From positions 186,001 to 250,000 of the forward strand of contig JAZSJZ010000005.1 in NCBI GenBank assembly GCA_045534575.1: a stretch of 64,000 nt of DNA. Reading direction: 5' to 3'. Position 1 is the first letter of the stretch. Each line of letters starts with the position of its first letter. This stretch comes from UBA4636 sp045534575. GTDB taxonomy: Bacteria > Bacillota > Clostridia > Christensenellales > Borkfalkiaceae. This document shows positions 16,638-25,802 of this stretch, piece by piece. The position numbers were made by a program, and so were the translations under genes. Under the pieces are notes generated by a model that was given only the letters and a program-made list of their open reading frames with translations, ran no database searches and was not told the origin of the DNA.

Positions 16638-18083
16638 ATGCTTAATTCAACTAGAAGTAAAGTTCAAATTTCACCGTCAAACGCAGTAGTTAAGGGCATT
16701 TCTAACGACGGCGGTTTGTTTATTTTAAACGATTTTTCAGGTTTTAAATTTGACGAGAGTTTAGTTTTGTTATCTTATCAAGACCTAGCAAAAATGGTTT
16801 TGAAGTTTGTTTTTAGCGATTTTAACGAAACGGATATTGATAGAATTGTAGATAATGCGTATTCGGCTAACAATTTTGATGTTCCTGTTGCAATTAAAAC
16901 CTTCGATAAGGATTCGTATTTAGAACTTTGGCATGGCCCAACTTGTGCGTTTAAAGATATGGCGCTCACAATTTTAGGCGGGCTTTTAGCACAGGCTAAG
17001 AAAAACATCGGCGATAATAACAAAACGGTAATTTTAACGGCTACTAGTGGCGATACGGGTAGCGCAACGCTATCGGGCTTTATTGGAAGCGATATCGACG
17101 TTTACGTTCTATACCCTAACGGCGGTGTTAGCCCCGTTCAAGAAGCGCAAATGCAAAAGTTTGCGATAAACGGCTCGAAGGCGATATCTGTTAGCGAAAA
17201 TTTCGATTTTTGCCAAACGCTCGTTAAAAAGATTTTTACAGATAAAGAATTTAAGCCAAGCGTTGAACTATCTTCAGCAAATTCAATCAACATAGGAAGG
17301 CTTGTTCCTCAAATCGTTTACTATATGTTCACTTATCTCTCTTTAGTTAAAGAGGGTAAAATAACGTTTGGCGAAAAGATTGTTTTCTCCGTTCCAACGG
17401 GCAATTTCGGCAATATTTTGGCGGGATTTATTGCAAAAAAACTTGGTGTTCCCGTTGAGAAATTTATTTGCGCATCTAACGCTAACGACGTTTTAACCGA
17501 TTTTTTCAAAACGGGCGTTTACGATAGAAAAAGACCTTTCTTCAAAACAATTTCCCCATCGATGGATATTTTAGTTTCGTCAAATCTTGAAAGGCTTTTA
17601 TACATTTTATCGGGTAATGACTACGAATATTGCAACGAACTTATGACTTCGCTTAACAAAACGGGCAAATATGAAGTTAACGAAAAAATTAAGCAAGGTT
17701 TTAAAGATTTCTATGCGTTCTGCCTAGATGATAACGGCACGGCGAAAGAAATTAAGCGTGTTTTTGAAAAGCAAGGCTATCTTATCGACCCACACACAGC
17801 GGTTGCTTCGAGTGCGCTTGAAGATTATAGAAAAACAACGGGCTATAGTGGCTACGGCGTTGTGGTTTCAACCGCCAGCCCTTATAAATTCCCTATTCCT
17901 GTTGCCGAGGCTCTTAATATTGAGTGCGGAAATGACGTTTTCCAAACGATTGAAAAGGTAGAAAAATTCACTTCAAGCGTTGCTCCAAAGGCAATAAAGT
18001 CGCTTAACGGCTTTAAGTTTGATAGAGTGATTTGGTCGGGCTATAACGCTGAAGAAAATCTTAAAAACCTTATTGGTGAATAG
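16638..18083 (+). CDS. thrC: Threonine synthase
   Basis: 481 residues, the long form of the family. A PLP enzyme converting phosphohomoserine to threonine. The start MLNSTRSK with ISNDGGLF, the PLP lysine in HGPTCAFKDM, TATSGDTGSATL and the late region VPTGNFGNILAGFIAKK are typical. A ribosome binding site aggagg precedes the ATG. It is the first gene of an operon with homoserine kinase, an ACT-domain regulator, homoserine dehydrogenase and aspartate kinase, covering the threonine branch except aspartate-semialdehyde dehydrogenase. Confidence 0.96.
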   Translation: MLNSTRSKVQISPSNAVVKGISNDGGLFILNDFSGFKFDESLVLLSYQDLAKMVLKFVFSDFNETDIDRIVDNAYSANNFDVPVAIKTFDKDSYLELWHGPTCAFKDMALTILGGLLAQAKKNIGDNNKTVILTATSGDTGSATLSGFIGSDIDVYVLYPNGGVSPVQEAQMQKFAINGSKAISVSENFDFCQTLVKKIFTDKEFKPSVELSSANSINIGRLVPQIVYYMFTYLSLVKEGKITFGEKIVFSVPTGNFGNILAGFIAKKLGVPVEKFICASNANDVLTDFFKTGVYDRKRPFFKTISPSMDILVSSNLERLLYILSGNDYEYCNELMTSLNKTGKYEVNEKIKQGFKDFYAFCLDDNGTAKEIKRVFEKQGYLIDPHTAVASSALEDYRKTTGYSGYGVVVSTASPYKFPIPVAEALNIECGNDVFQTIEKVEKFTSSVAPKAIKSLNGFKFDRVIWSGYNAEENLKNLIGE

Positions 18084-18084
18084 T

Positions 18085-18954
18085 ATGTTTAAAGTTAAAG
18101 TGTGCGCGTCAAGTGCCAACCTAGGTAGCGGGTTTGACGTTTTAGGTTTAGCGCTTGATATGTTCAACGAATTTGAGTTTTCAAAAGACGATAGCTTTAT
18201 TTTTGAAGGCTTTGACGAGTGGCACTCAAACGTTGAAAAAAACTTAATAGCCTCGTCTTATATAAAGGCGTTTGAGCGCATAGGCAAAGAAGCCGTTCCG
18301 GTAAAAATTCGCCAAGTCGTGAATAATATTCCACGGGCAGGTGGGCTAGGAAGTAGCGCAAGTTGCATTGTTGCGGGCGTTAAAGCGATGGCTCATTTTT
18401 CGGGTGAAAACTTGAGCGATAACGAACTTTTCAATATCGCTTGCGAGATAGAAACTCATCCAGATAACGTTGCTCCTTGCTACTATGGTGGATTAAACGC
18501 TTGCTATAAAGTAAATGGCAAATATTACCGCGAAGGCTACGATGTTAGCGATAAACTTTTCTTTATGATAGCCTATCCAAACTTTTCCGTATCAACGGCA
18601 AAAGCAAGAAAAGCGCTCCCAAGCGTTTTAGAATATGGAAAAATTATTGAAAACACTTCAAGAATTGTCAACCTTCCAAGAGCCTTTGAAAGCGGGAACT
18701 TTGAACTTTTAAAGGAATGTGTGAAAGATAATCTTCACGAGCCTTATAGAATTAAATTGATTGACGGCGCTGAAAATTTTAGAGCCGTTGCAAATGATAA
18801 CGGCGTTATTTGTTTAATTTCAGGCTCGGGCGCAACGCTACTATTCATTGCTAAAAACGAGCAAGATTTCGAGTGCGTTAAGAAGCACGCAAAAGCCAAT
18901 AAGTGGGCGTATAGGTCGGTTAAACCCTATTTTTTAAAGGAGGAAAGTTTATGA
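18085..18954 (+). CDS. thrB: Homoserine kinase
   Basis: 289 residues from the ATG two bases after the thrC stop. A GHMP-family kinase that phosphorylates homoserine. It begins FKVKVCASSANLGSGFD; the ATP loop is PRAGGLGSSAS; HPDNVAPCYYGG and the late GSGATLLFIA are also conserved. The last four bases overlap the next start. An ORF start 12 bases further upstream lies inside thrC and is less likely. Confidence 0.95.
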   Translation: MFKVKVCASSANLGSGFDVLGLALDMFNEFEFSKDDSFIFEGFDEWHSNVEKNLIASSYIKAFERIGKEAVPVKIRQVVNNIPRAGGLGSSASCIVAGVKAMAHFSGENLSDNELFNIACEIETHPDNVAPCYYGGLNACYKVNGKYYREGYDVSDKLFFMIAYPNFSVSTAKARKALPSVLEYGKIIENTSRIVNLPRAFESGNFELLKECVKDNLHEPYRIKLIDGAENFRAVANDNGVICLISGSGATLLFIAKNEQDFECVKKHAKANKWAYRSVKPYFLKEESL

Positions 18955-19382
18955 ACGACGATTATTTGATAATCTATAAATCTATCCTTCCCGACTATTT
19001 TGAACTAGTTTTAAAAGCGAAAGCGCTCGTTGAAGACGAGAAAAAAAGCGTAAGTGATGCGTGCAAAGAAGTTGGCATTAGCCGTTCAACTTTCTATAAA
19101 TATAAAGACAAAATTTTTAAAGCCTCATCAAGTTATGGTAAGAAATCTATCATATCTTTAAAAACGGCTGACACTAAAGGCGTTTTGAGCGCGGTGCTTG
19201 GCGAAATTTATTCGTTTGGTGCAAACGTTATAACTATAAATCAAGCAATGCCAATAAAAAACGTTGCTTTTATCACTCTTGCAATCGATATTAGCGAAGC
19301 AAGCGCAGATATCGTTGAACTTATTAACAAATTAAAGACAATCGACAGCGTAAAAAGCGTAAGCGTTATTGCTATCGAATAA
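18951..19382 (+). CDS. ACT-domain regulator, PheB/UPF0735 family
   Basis: 143 residues. It closely follows the Bacillus PheB plan: an N-terminal helix-turn-helix-like part (SVSDACKEVGISRSTFYKYKDKIF, about 33-56, shown here in outline) and a C-terminal ACT domain (about 68-140) with KGVLSAVLGEIYSFGANV. ACT domains bind amino acids. It overlaps thrB by four bases (ATGA) and precedes hom, which lacks its own ACT domain, so it may supply amino-acid sensing in trans. That role is an inference. Confidence 0.85.
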   Translation: MNDDYLIIYKSILPDYFELVLKAKALVEDEKKSVSDACKEVGISRSTFYKYKDKIFKASSSYGKKSIISLKTADTKGVLSAVLGEIYSFGANVITINQAMPIKNVAFITLAIDISEASADIVELINKLKTIDSVKSVSVIAIE

Positions 19383-19403
19383 CTATTGAGAGGAAACAAA
19401 ACT

Positions 19404-20492
19404 ATGAAAATTGCAGTATTAGGATGCGGAACGGTAGGCGGTGGCGTCGTTAAAATTTTGCTTGACGGCGTTAAAGGCTTAGAACTTGTTAAAATCCTTG
19501 ACTTAAAAGAAAAATTCGACCCAAATAGACTTGAACTTTATACCGATGACCCAAAAACCATTTTCAACGACCCTGAAATTGATACTGTCGTTGAAGTTAT
19601 GGGTGGGCACGATTTTAGTTATTATTGCATTAAAAATGCACTTGTTTCGGGCAAAAACGTTGTAACGGCGAACAAAGAAGTTATTGCACTTCATTTAAAG
19701 GAATTGACCGAAATTGCTAACGAAAAGGGCGTTTATCTTATGTATGAAGCGTCAGCGGGCGGTGGAATTCCTGTAATTAAACCTATTAGCAACCTTGCAA
19801 AACTCAACCAAACAAGCCAAATTTTCGGTATTTTGAACGGAACGACCAACTTTATCTTAACCAAAATGCAAGATGACGGTATGGACTATGAAACGGCGCT
19901 TGCTGAAGCTAAGAGGCTTGGCTTTGCCGAAGCAAACCCTACTGCCGACGTTGAAGGCTTTGATATGATGAGAAAAATTTGTATTCTCTCAATGCTTTGC
20001 TACAAGCAAGAAATTTCTATTACTGACATTTATCATTTTGGCATAACCAACGTAAGCTACGAATTTATTAAATTTGTAAACGATAAAGGCTATGACCTAA
20101 AATATATGTGTTTTTCCGAAAACAAAGAAAACAATATCAACATTGGCGTTGAGCCCGTTTTGGTTAAGAAAGGCAGTGTTTACGCAAGCGTTAAATACGA
20201 AACCAACTTCGTTTGCGTAAAAATGAACCCTAACGACGAACTTTTATTCGTTGGAAAGGGCGCTGGCAGAATGCCAACGGCTGCGGCAGTTGTTGCAGAT
20301 ATCGTTACCATTAGAGATAAGGGCGAGAAGATGCTCTTTGAAAACGTTTTCAATAAGTCTATCGGCTTAGACGATGCACCAATCTCGGCTGTCGTTGACG
20401 ACGGAAAAGAAATTAAACTTATTGAAAATGTTAACGCAAGTGAAATAAGAAACAAAAATTATAAATTTTACGCTAGAATTTTGGAGAATTAA
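19404..20492 (+). CDS. hom: Homoserine dehydrogenase without a C-terminal ACT domain
   Basis: 362 residues from the ATG 11 bases after gagagga, against about 430 for the Bacillus enzyme. It reduces aspartate semialdehyde to homoserine. The NAD(P) loop is LGCGTVGGG; NKEVIA, GILNGTTNFIL and DVEGFD mark the catalytic domain. The protein ends NYKFYARILEN, which looks like the very first strand of the usual ACT domain, then stops. LysC starts two bases later, so no hidden remainder exists in another frame. The enzyme is therefore a natural short form; feedback control may come from the free ACT protein upstream. Confidence 0.95.
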   Translation: MKIAVLGCGTVGGGVVKILLDGVKGLELVKILDLKEKFDPNRLELYTDDPKTIFNDPEIDTVVEVMGGHDFSYYCIKNALVSGKNVVTANKEVIALHLKELTEIANEKGVYLMYEASAGGGIPVIKPISNLAKLNQTSQIFGILNGTTNFILTKMQDDGMDYETALAEAKRLGFAEANPTADVEGFDMMRKICILSMLCYKQEISITDIYHFGITNVSYEFIKFVNDKGYDLKYMCFSENKENNINIGVEPVLVKKGSVYASVKYETNFVCVKMNPNDELLFVGKGAGRMPTAAAVVADIVTIRDKGEKMLFENVFNKSIGLDDAPISAVVDDGKEIKLIENVNASEIRNKNYKFYARILEN

Positions 20493-20494
20493 TT

Positions 20495-21799
20495 ATGATA
20501 AAAATTGTTAAATTTGGTGGCTCGTCAGTAGCGAGCAGTGAAATGTTTGCAAAAATTAAAGATATCGTTAATAGCGATAAGAAAAGAAAGGTAGTCGTTG
20601 TTTCTGCTCTTGGCAAAAGAACTTCTGCAGACTATAAAATAACCGACCTATTGCTTTTATTAAACGCACACATCCGTTACGGCGTTGATTATTCTTCAAT
20701 TTTCAATCTAATAAAAGACCGTTACGTTCAAATTAGAGATGAATTAAAGTTAAAAGTTGATATCGAGGCTGAGTTTGATAAAATCGAGGCGGATATTAAA
20801 GAAGGCTTTGGCGAAGAATACATAGTTTCTCGTGGTGAATACCTTTGCGCAAAACTTATGGCAGATTACCTTGGCTATAAGTTCGTTGACGCAAAAGATT
20901 TATTCTTCTTTGATTTTTACGGCAAGATTGACGATGAAAAGTCAGACAAAGCGGTTAGCGAAAACTATTGCGACAAAGGAATCGTAGTTCCGGGCTTTTA
21001 CGGCGCATACCCTAACGGTCAAATCAAACTTTTCTCAAGAGGCGGTAGCGACATCACGGGTTCTCTTTTAGCAAGGGGGCTTAACGCTTCGCTTTACGAA
21101 AACTGGACTGACGTTTCTGGTATTATGATGGCAGACCCTAGAATTATCGACAATCCTAAACGCATAAAAGAAATAACTTACGAAGAACTCCACGAACTAT
21201 CTTATATGGGCGCGAAAGTTCTTCACGAAGAAACCATTTTCCCAATCAAGGGCTTGAATATTCCTGTAAGAATTCTCAACACTAACCGCCCTCAAGACGA
21301 AGGAACTTTAATTAAGAGAGAGTGCACTTCAACGGAAGACCTTATCACGGGAATTTCTGGCAAAAAAGATTTCGTTTCAATCACCATTGAGTGCGCTAAG
21401 GGCTATAAAAAGAGCGATATGCTCAAAGAGTGCCTCAAAGTTTTAAATAACTATAGGCTTGATATCGAGCATATCACCACCAGCATTAACTCAATTTCTT
21501 TAATTATGGAAAAGAGTTTGCTTGGCAAAAATCTTTACGAACTTGCGGGAAGTTTTAATAAATTAGAAAGCGTAAGAAAGGTTGACCTTGATGAAGATAT
21601 CGCGCTCGTTGCAGTTGTTGGAAGAAACATGGCGTTAAAGCCGGGCGTTAGCGGAAGAATTTTTGCAGTGTTTGGCGAGGCTAATATCAACATTAAAGTT
21701 ATTGTTCAAGGTAGCCAAGAATTATCTATTTTAGTTGGCGTTTCTAATAAAGATTTGAACAAATCAATCGAAGCAGTTTACAATAAATTTTCAAAGTAA
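20495..21799 (+). CDS. lysC: Aspartate kinase
   Basis: 434 residues. It phosphorylates aspartate, the first step to lysine, threonine and methionine. KFGGSSVAS opens the kinase domain; FSRGGSDITGSLLARG and WTDVSGIMMADPRI follow; the C-terminal third contains paired ACT domains (GYKKSDMLKECLKVLNN and PGVSGRIFAVFGEANINIKV). It is the last gene of the thr operon, two bases after hom, with ribosome binding site ttggag. A hairpin follows at 21824. Confidence 0.95.
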   Translation: MIKIVKFGGSSVASSEMFAKIKDIVNSDKKRKVVVVSALGKRTSADYKITDLLLLLNAHIRYGVDYSSIFNLIKDRYVQIRDELKLKVDIEAEFDKIEADIKEGFGEEYIVSRGEYLCAKLMADYLGYKFVDAKDLFFFDFYGKIDDEKSDKAVSENYCDKGIVVPGFYGAYPNGQIKLFSRGGSDITGSLLARGLNASLYENWTDVSGIMMADPRIIDNPKRIKEITYEELHELSYMGAKVLHEETIFPIKGLNIPVRILNTNRPQDEGTLIKRECTSTEDLITGISGKKDFVSITIECAKGYKKSDMLKECLKVLNNYRLDIEHITTSINSISLIMEKSLLGKNLYELAGSFNKLESVRKVDLDEDIALVAVVGRNMALKPGVSGRIFAVFGEANINIKVIVQGSQELSILVGVSNKDLNKSIEAVYNKFSK

Positions 21800-21823
21800 A
21801 AACAGCGAATAATGAACTTATAG

Positions 21824-21849
21824 GCGGACTTATTTCAAATTAAGTCCGC
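21824..21849 (+). terminator. Hairpin after lysC
   Basis: Perfect nine-base stem gcggactta/taagtccgc. The following bases are ttaaaatatt, a weak T tract, so termination strength is uncertain. Confidence 0.6.
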
Positions 21850-21882
21850 TTAAAATATTGAAAAAATATTGAAAAAAATAAA

Positions 21883-21910
21883 AAATGCAAGGCGAAAAAA
21901 CCTTGCATTT
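21883..21910 (-). terminator. Terminator of the SRP RNA gene
   Basis: Ten-base stem aaatgcaagg/ccttgcattt. On the minus strand it is followed by a long T-rich tract (A-rich at 21852-21882 on the plus strand). It might also stop plus-strand transcripts from lysC. Confidence 0.85.
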
Positions 21911-21920
21911 AATTTCAAAA

Positions 21921-22189
21921 CACTGTGCATTCCCCGTTGACAATAAGCACCGAAGCGATAATAAAACAGGTGGCTCTTTTAAAGCGACCTTATGGCACAC
22001 GAGCAAAATTGTTTAGTGCTGCTATATCCCTATCCTGACACGGTTCGCAACCGCTCGTTGCACAAGACTTTAACGTCAACGCTCCTTATTTTACCCTGCC
22101 AACCATACCCAAAGCCGAAGGGGACGATTCTGCCCTGCTATAGCGGATTGCAGGTTCAGGGCACCGCTAGCTCCCCACATAGCACAGTG
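21921..22189 (-). ncRNA. ffs: Signal recognition particle RNA, large type with Alu domain
   Basis: About 269 nucleotides, read from 22189 down to 21921. The ends pair (cactgtgc/gcacagtg). The 5' Alu part reads gtggggagctagcggtgccc, as in Bacillus scRNA, and the spine contains gttgacgtt. The Ffh-binding helix 8 keeps gtcagg and agcagc, but the apical stem is AU-rich and closed by a GGGA tetraloop instead of the usual CC-GGAA-GG. With Ffh it targets nascent membrane and secreted proteins. A terminator follows at 21883-21910 and a promoter precedes. Ends are estimates of a few bases. Confidence 0.95.
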
Positions 22190-22194
22190 ATAGT

Positions 22195-22223
22195 ATTTTA
22201 ATCTAAAACCTCAAAAAAAGCAA
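22195..22223 (-). promoter_or_regulatory. Promoter of the SRP RNA gene
   Basis: On the minus strand TTGCTT (22223-22218) and TAAAAT (22200-22195), spacing 17; predicted start near 22188, which agrees with the RNA end deduced from pairing. Confidence 0.7.
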
Positions 22224-22252
22224 GTGTTTTTAAAGTTCTTTTAAATAATTGC

Positions 22253-22281
22253 TTTACAACTTTTGTGAAATTTGGTAAAAT
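22253..22281 (+). promoter_or_regulatory. Promoter of the ileS T-box leader
   Basis: TTTACA at 22253-22258 and TAAAAT at 22276-22281, spacing 17. Start expected near 22288. It diverges from the SRP RNA promoter. Confidence 0.65.
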
Positions 22282-22287
22282 ATGTGC

Positions 22288-22570
22288 GTATTAAACAAAT
22301 TTTTGTTTAATATTAACTTAATTTTGCGTTTAAACGGAAACAAGTTCAATTAGCGGGCGCTAAAAGCGAGCAGAGGTGGTGAGAGTCTGCAGAATGCTAC
22401 TAATTTGGGTATCCTTCCGCGAGCAACCTCTTGAAGGCGTGATTTATTTGGGCGAAATAAAGGGGCGTTAAAGATTTTCGATAAAATCTATCGAGCGCGC
22501 AAAGAATTTTTGCGAATTAGAGTGGTAACACGGTTAGAATAATCGTCTCTATTAAGAGGCGGTTTTTATT
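22288..22570 (+). promoter_or_regulatory. T-box leader (Ile) of ileS
   Basis: The leader carries a long stem I with an isoleucine specifier ATC at 22411-22413 and the T-box bulge agagtggtaacacgg at 22519-22533, whose TGGT can pair with the ACCA end of uncharged tRNA-Ile (discriminator A). A terminator stem cgtctct/agaggcg at 22544-22561 is followed by ggttttt. Uncharged tRNA-Ile should favour the antiterminator and switch ileS on. Confidence 0.93.
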
Positions 22571-22599
22571 TTTTGAAAAATATTTTTTGGAGAAATTTT

Positions 22600-25500
22600 A
22601 TGTATAAAAAAGTTGACACAAACCTTAATTTTCTTGACAGAGAAAAGGAAATTGCAAAGTTTTGGGAAGACGAACACGTTTTCGAAGAGAGTATAAAGAA
22701 AACGGAAGGCGGAGAGGAGTTCACTTTTTACGACGGACCTCCAACCGCAAACGGCAAGCCACACATCGGGCACGTTTTAACGCGTGTTATGAAAGATATA
22801 ATTCCAAGATATCAAACGATGAAAGGCAAGCACGTTTTAAGAAAAGCCGGCTGGGATACTCATGGTCTTCCGGTTGAGCTTGAAATTGAGAAAAAATTAG
22901 GGCTTGACGGTAAGCAAGATATCGAAAAATTCGGTATTGAGCCGTTTATTGCCGAGTGCAAAAAAAGCGTTTGGAAATATTCTAACGACTGGAAAGAAAT
23001 GAGCGAACGCCTTGCTTATTGGGTAGATATGGAAAACCCATACGTTACCTATCACGATAACTACATCGAGTCAGTTTGGTGGGCAATCAAGCAAATTTCG
23101 GAAAAGGGCTTGTTATATAAAGGCTATAAAATCGTTCCATACTGCCCAAGATGTGGAACGGCTTTAGCAAGCCACGAAGTTGCTCAAGGCTATAAAGACG
23201 TTAAGGAAAAATCTGTTTTCGTTAAGTTCAAATTAAAGGGCGAAATTAACAAATTCTTCCTTGCTTGGACGACTACGCCTTGGTCTCTTCCTTCTAACGT
23301 TGCGCTTTGTATGAACGCTAATGAAGATTACGCTGAAATTAAAGTAGGCGAAGAAATTTTCATTATGGCAGAAGCGCTTATTCCAACCTTATTTGAGGAA
23401 TACGAAAAAATATCCGTTAAAAAGGGTAGCGAATTCGTAGGCATTGAATACGAGCCTTTATACGACTGCGCCGTTGGTACTTTTAGGCAAAAGGCTTTCT
23501 ATATCGTAAACGACGATTACGTAACGTTGACCGACGGCACGGGTATTGTTCACATTGCACCTGCTTTTGGTGTTGACGATGGTCGTGTTGGTCAACAATA
23601 TAACCTTCCTTTCGTTCAAATGGTTGACGATAGGGGTAGGTTTAAAGACGAACTCACGCTTTATAAAGGTATGTTCGTAAAAGATGCAGATAAGCTCATC
23701 ATCAAAGAACTTGCAGAGCGTGGCGCGCTTTTGAAAGACGTGTTATACGAGCACTCTTATCCGTTCTGCTGGCGTTGCAACACACCGCTTCTATACTATG
23801 CTAGGTCGAGTTGGTTTGTAAAAACAACCGCTGTTAAAGATGCGCTTATTCGTTCGAATAACTCAGTTAATTGGATGCCTGAAACAATCAAAACGGGTAG
23901 AATGGGTAACTTCCTTGAAAACGTTGTTGATTGGGGCTTATCAAGAGAGCGTTATTGGGGCACTCCGCTTCCTGTTTGGGAATGTAAAGAATGCGGTCAT
24001 TTCCACGTAATCGGGTCAAGAGAAGAACTTCGCGAACTTTGCGGGTTAGATAAAGATATCGAACTTCACCGTCCTTTCGTTGACGACGTTTCGATGACTT
24101 GCCCTAAATGTGGAAAAAAGATGTTCCGTGTTAAAGAGGTTATCGACTGCTGGTTCGACTCTGGCTCAATGCCTTTTGCGCAATATCACTATCCGTTTGA
24201 AAACAAAGAACTTTTCGAAAAACACTTCCCTGCTGACTTTATCAGCGAGGCGATTGACCAAACTCGTGGCTGGTTCTACGTTCTTTTGGCAATTTCAACT
24301 CTACTTTTCGATAAAGCGCCGTTTAAAAACTGCATAGTTTTAGGGCACGTAAACGATGAAAAGGGCTTGAAGATGAGTAAACACTTAGGCAACGTCGTTG
24401 ACCCGTGGGCTATTTTAAACAAACAAGGCTCTGACGCCGTTAGATGGTATTTCTATACCTCATCTGCGCCATGGCTTCCATCTCGTTTCTACGAAAAGGC
24501 GGTTAGCGAGTGCCAAGCAAAATATATGGGCACGCTTTGGAACGCATACGCTTTCTTCGTGCTTTATGCTGATATCGATGAATACGACCCATCAAAATAC
24601 GATATTAAAGACTGCAAACTTTCAATCATCGATAAATGGCTTTTATCTAAACTAAACAGTTTGGTTAAAACGGTTGACGAAAACCTTAAAGAATATAAGA
24701 TTTTCGAAAGCGCAAGACTTATGCAATCTTTTGTTGACGAACTTTCTAACTGGTATATCCGCCGTTCGAGAGAGCGTTTCTGGGGTAACGGCTTAACTGA
24801 CGATAAGATTGCAGCCTATACCACTCTTTACACAACTTTAGTAACCTTATCGAAATTAACTGCACCTTTCACTCCGTTCATTGCAGAGAGCATTTATCGC
24901 AACCTTGTTCCTCAGTTTTATAAAGACGCTCCAATTTCAGTTCATCTTTGCTCGTTCCCAAAAGCAGACGAAGCGTTTATCGATAAAAAACTCGAAGAAG
25001 ATATGGAAGAGGTTGAAAACATCGTAGTTTTGGGAAGATCTGCAAGAAATTCTTCACAAATTAAGAACCGTCAACCGCTTTCTAAACTTTACTTCTCGGT
25101 AGGTAGGGGAGTTGCGTTAAGCGACGAATTCTATGAAATTGCAAGAGATGAACTCAACGTTAAAGAATTTGAAGTTTTAACCGATTCAAGCGATTTCATT
25201 AACTATAAGTTAAAACCACAACTCAAAACTTTAGGTCCTAAATACGGCAAACTTTTGGGCGCAATTAGAAACTTCTTCGAAACTTGCAACGCAAAAGAAA
25301 TTGTTAAAACTGTAAGAGCTGGTCAAAAATATTCAGTAGAACTTCAAGGCGAAACGGTTGAGTTTAGCGAAGACGATTTGCTAATTTCAACCGAAAGTAA
25401 AGAAGGCTTCGTTTCTGCTAGTGAAAACGGAAATACCGTTGTTCTAGACGTAAATTTAACTGAAGAACTTATCGACGAGGGCTTGGAAAGAGAATTAGTT

Positions 25501-25725
25501 TCAAGAATTCAAACGATGAGAAAAGAGGCTGGCTTTAACGTTACCGATAGAATAAATTTATACTTCGTTGCAACGGGTAAAATTCAATCAATCTTGCAAA
25601 CAAGAAAAGATTCTATTCAAAAATCAGTTTTAGCAAAGAGCCTTATCGAAGGTAAACTTTGTGGCTTTGAAAAGGCTTGGTCAATTAATGACGAAGACTT
25701 TACTCTCGCCGTTGAAAAAATCTAA
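22600..25725 (+). CDS. ileS: Isoleucyl-tRNA synthetase
   Basis: 1041 residues from the ATG after ttggag; the upstream ATG at 22573 lies in the terminator tail and is rejected. The HIGH motif is residues 55-58 in GKPHIGHVL, the KMSKH loop 591-595. The editing domain includes AWTTTPWSLPSNVAL. Cysteine pairs CPRC and CWRC, and ECKECG...CPKCGKK, suggest bound zinc. Length and sequence (MYKKVDTNLNF opening) fit the long, eukaryote-like IleRS2 form common in Clostridia, which is often insensitive to mupirocin; that property is family knowledge, not shown here. Controlled by the T-box upstream. Confidence 0.97.
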   Translation: MYKKVDTNLNFLDREKEIAKFWEDEHVFEESIKKTEGGEEFTFYDGPPTANGKPHIGHVLTRVMKDIIPRYQTMKGKHVLRKAGWDTHGLPVELEIEKKLGLDGKQDIEKFGIEPFIAECKKSVWKYSNDWKEMSERLAYWVDMENPYVTYHDNYIESVWWAIKQISEKGLLYKGYKIVPYCPRCGTALASHEVAQGYKDVKEKSVFVKFKLKGEINKFFLAWTTTPWSLPSNVALCMNANEDYAEIKVGEEIFIMAEALIPTLFEEYEKISVKKGSEFVGIEYEPLYDCAVGTFRQKAFYIVNDDYVTLTDGTGIVHIAPAFGVDDGRVGQQYNLPFVQMVDDRGRFKDELTLYKGMFVKDADKLIIKELAERGALLKDVLYEHSYPFCWRCNTPLLYYARSSWFVKTTAVKDALIRSNNSVNWMPETIKTGRMGNFLENVVDWGLSRERYWGTPLPVWECKECGHFHVIGSREELRELCGLDKDIELHRPFVDDVSMTCPKCGKKMFRVKEVIDCWFDSGSMPFAQYHYPFENKELFEKHFPADFISEAIDQTRGWFYVLLAISTLLFDKAPFKNCIVLGHVNDEKGLKMSKHLGNVVDPWAILNKQGSDAVRWYFYTSSAPWLPSRFYEKAVSECQAKYMGTLWNAYAFFVLYADIDEYDPSKYDIKDCKLSIIDKWLLSKLNSLVKTVDENLKEYKIFESARLMQSFVDELSNWYIRRSRERFWGNGLTDDKIAAYTTLYTTLVTLSKLTAPFTPFIAESIYRNLVPQFYKDAPISVHLCSFPKADEAFIDKKLEEDMEEVENIVVLGRSARNSSQIKNRQPLSKLYFSVGRGVALSDEFYEIARDELNVKEFEVLTDSSDFINYKLKPQLKTLGPKYGKLLGAIRNFFETCNAKEIVKTVRAGQKYSVELQGETVEFSEDDLLISTESKEGFVSASENGNTVVLDVNLTEELIDEGLERELVSRIQTMRKEAGFNVTDRINLYFVATGKIQSILQTRKDSIQKSVLAKSLIEGKLCGFEKAWSINDEDFTLAVEKI

Positions 25726-25802
25726 AAACGGCGTTTAATCGGCTTATAGGCAGACTTTTTTTAGAAACAGAATAAAAATAAAACTAATTTTAAGGAAAAA
25801 TT

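Noticed and set aside
21992..22201. 69-codon plus-strand reading frame
   Set aside because: It lies entirely on the complement of the SRP RNA gene and has no ribosome binding site.
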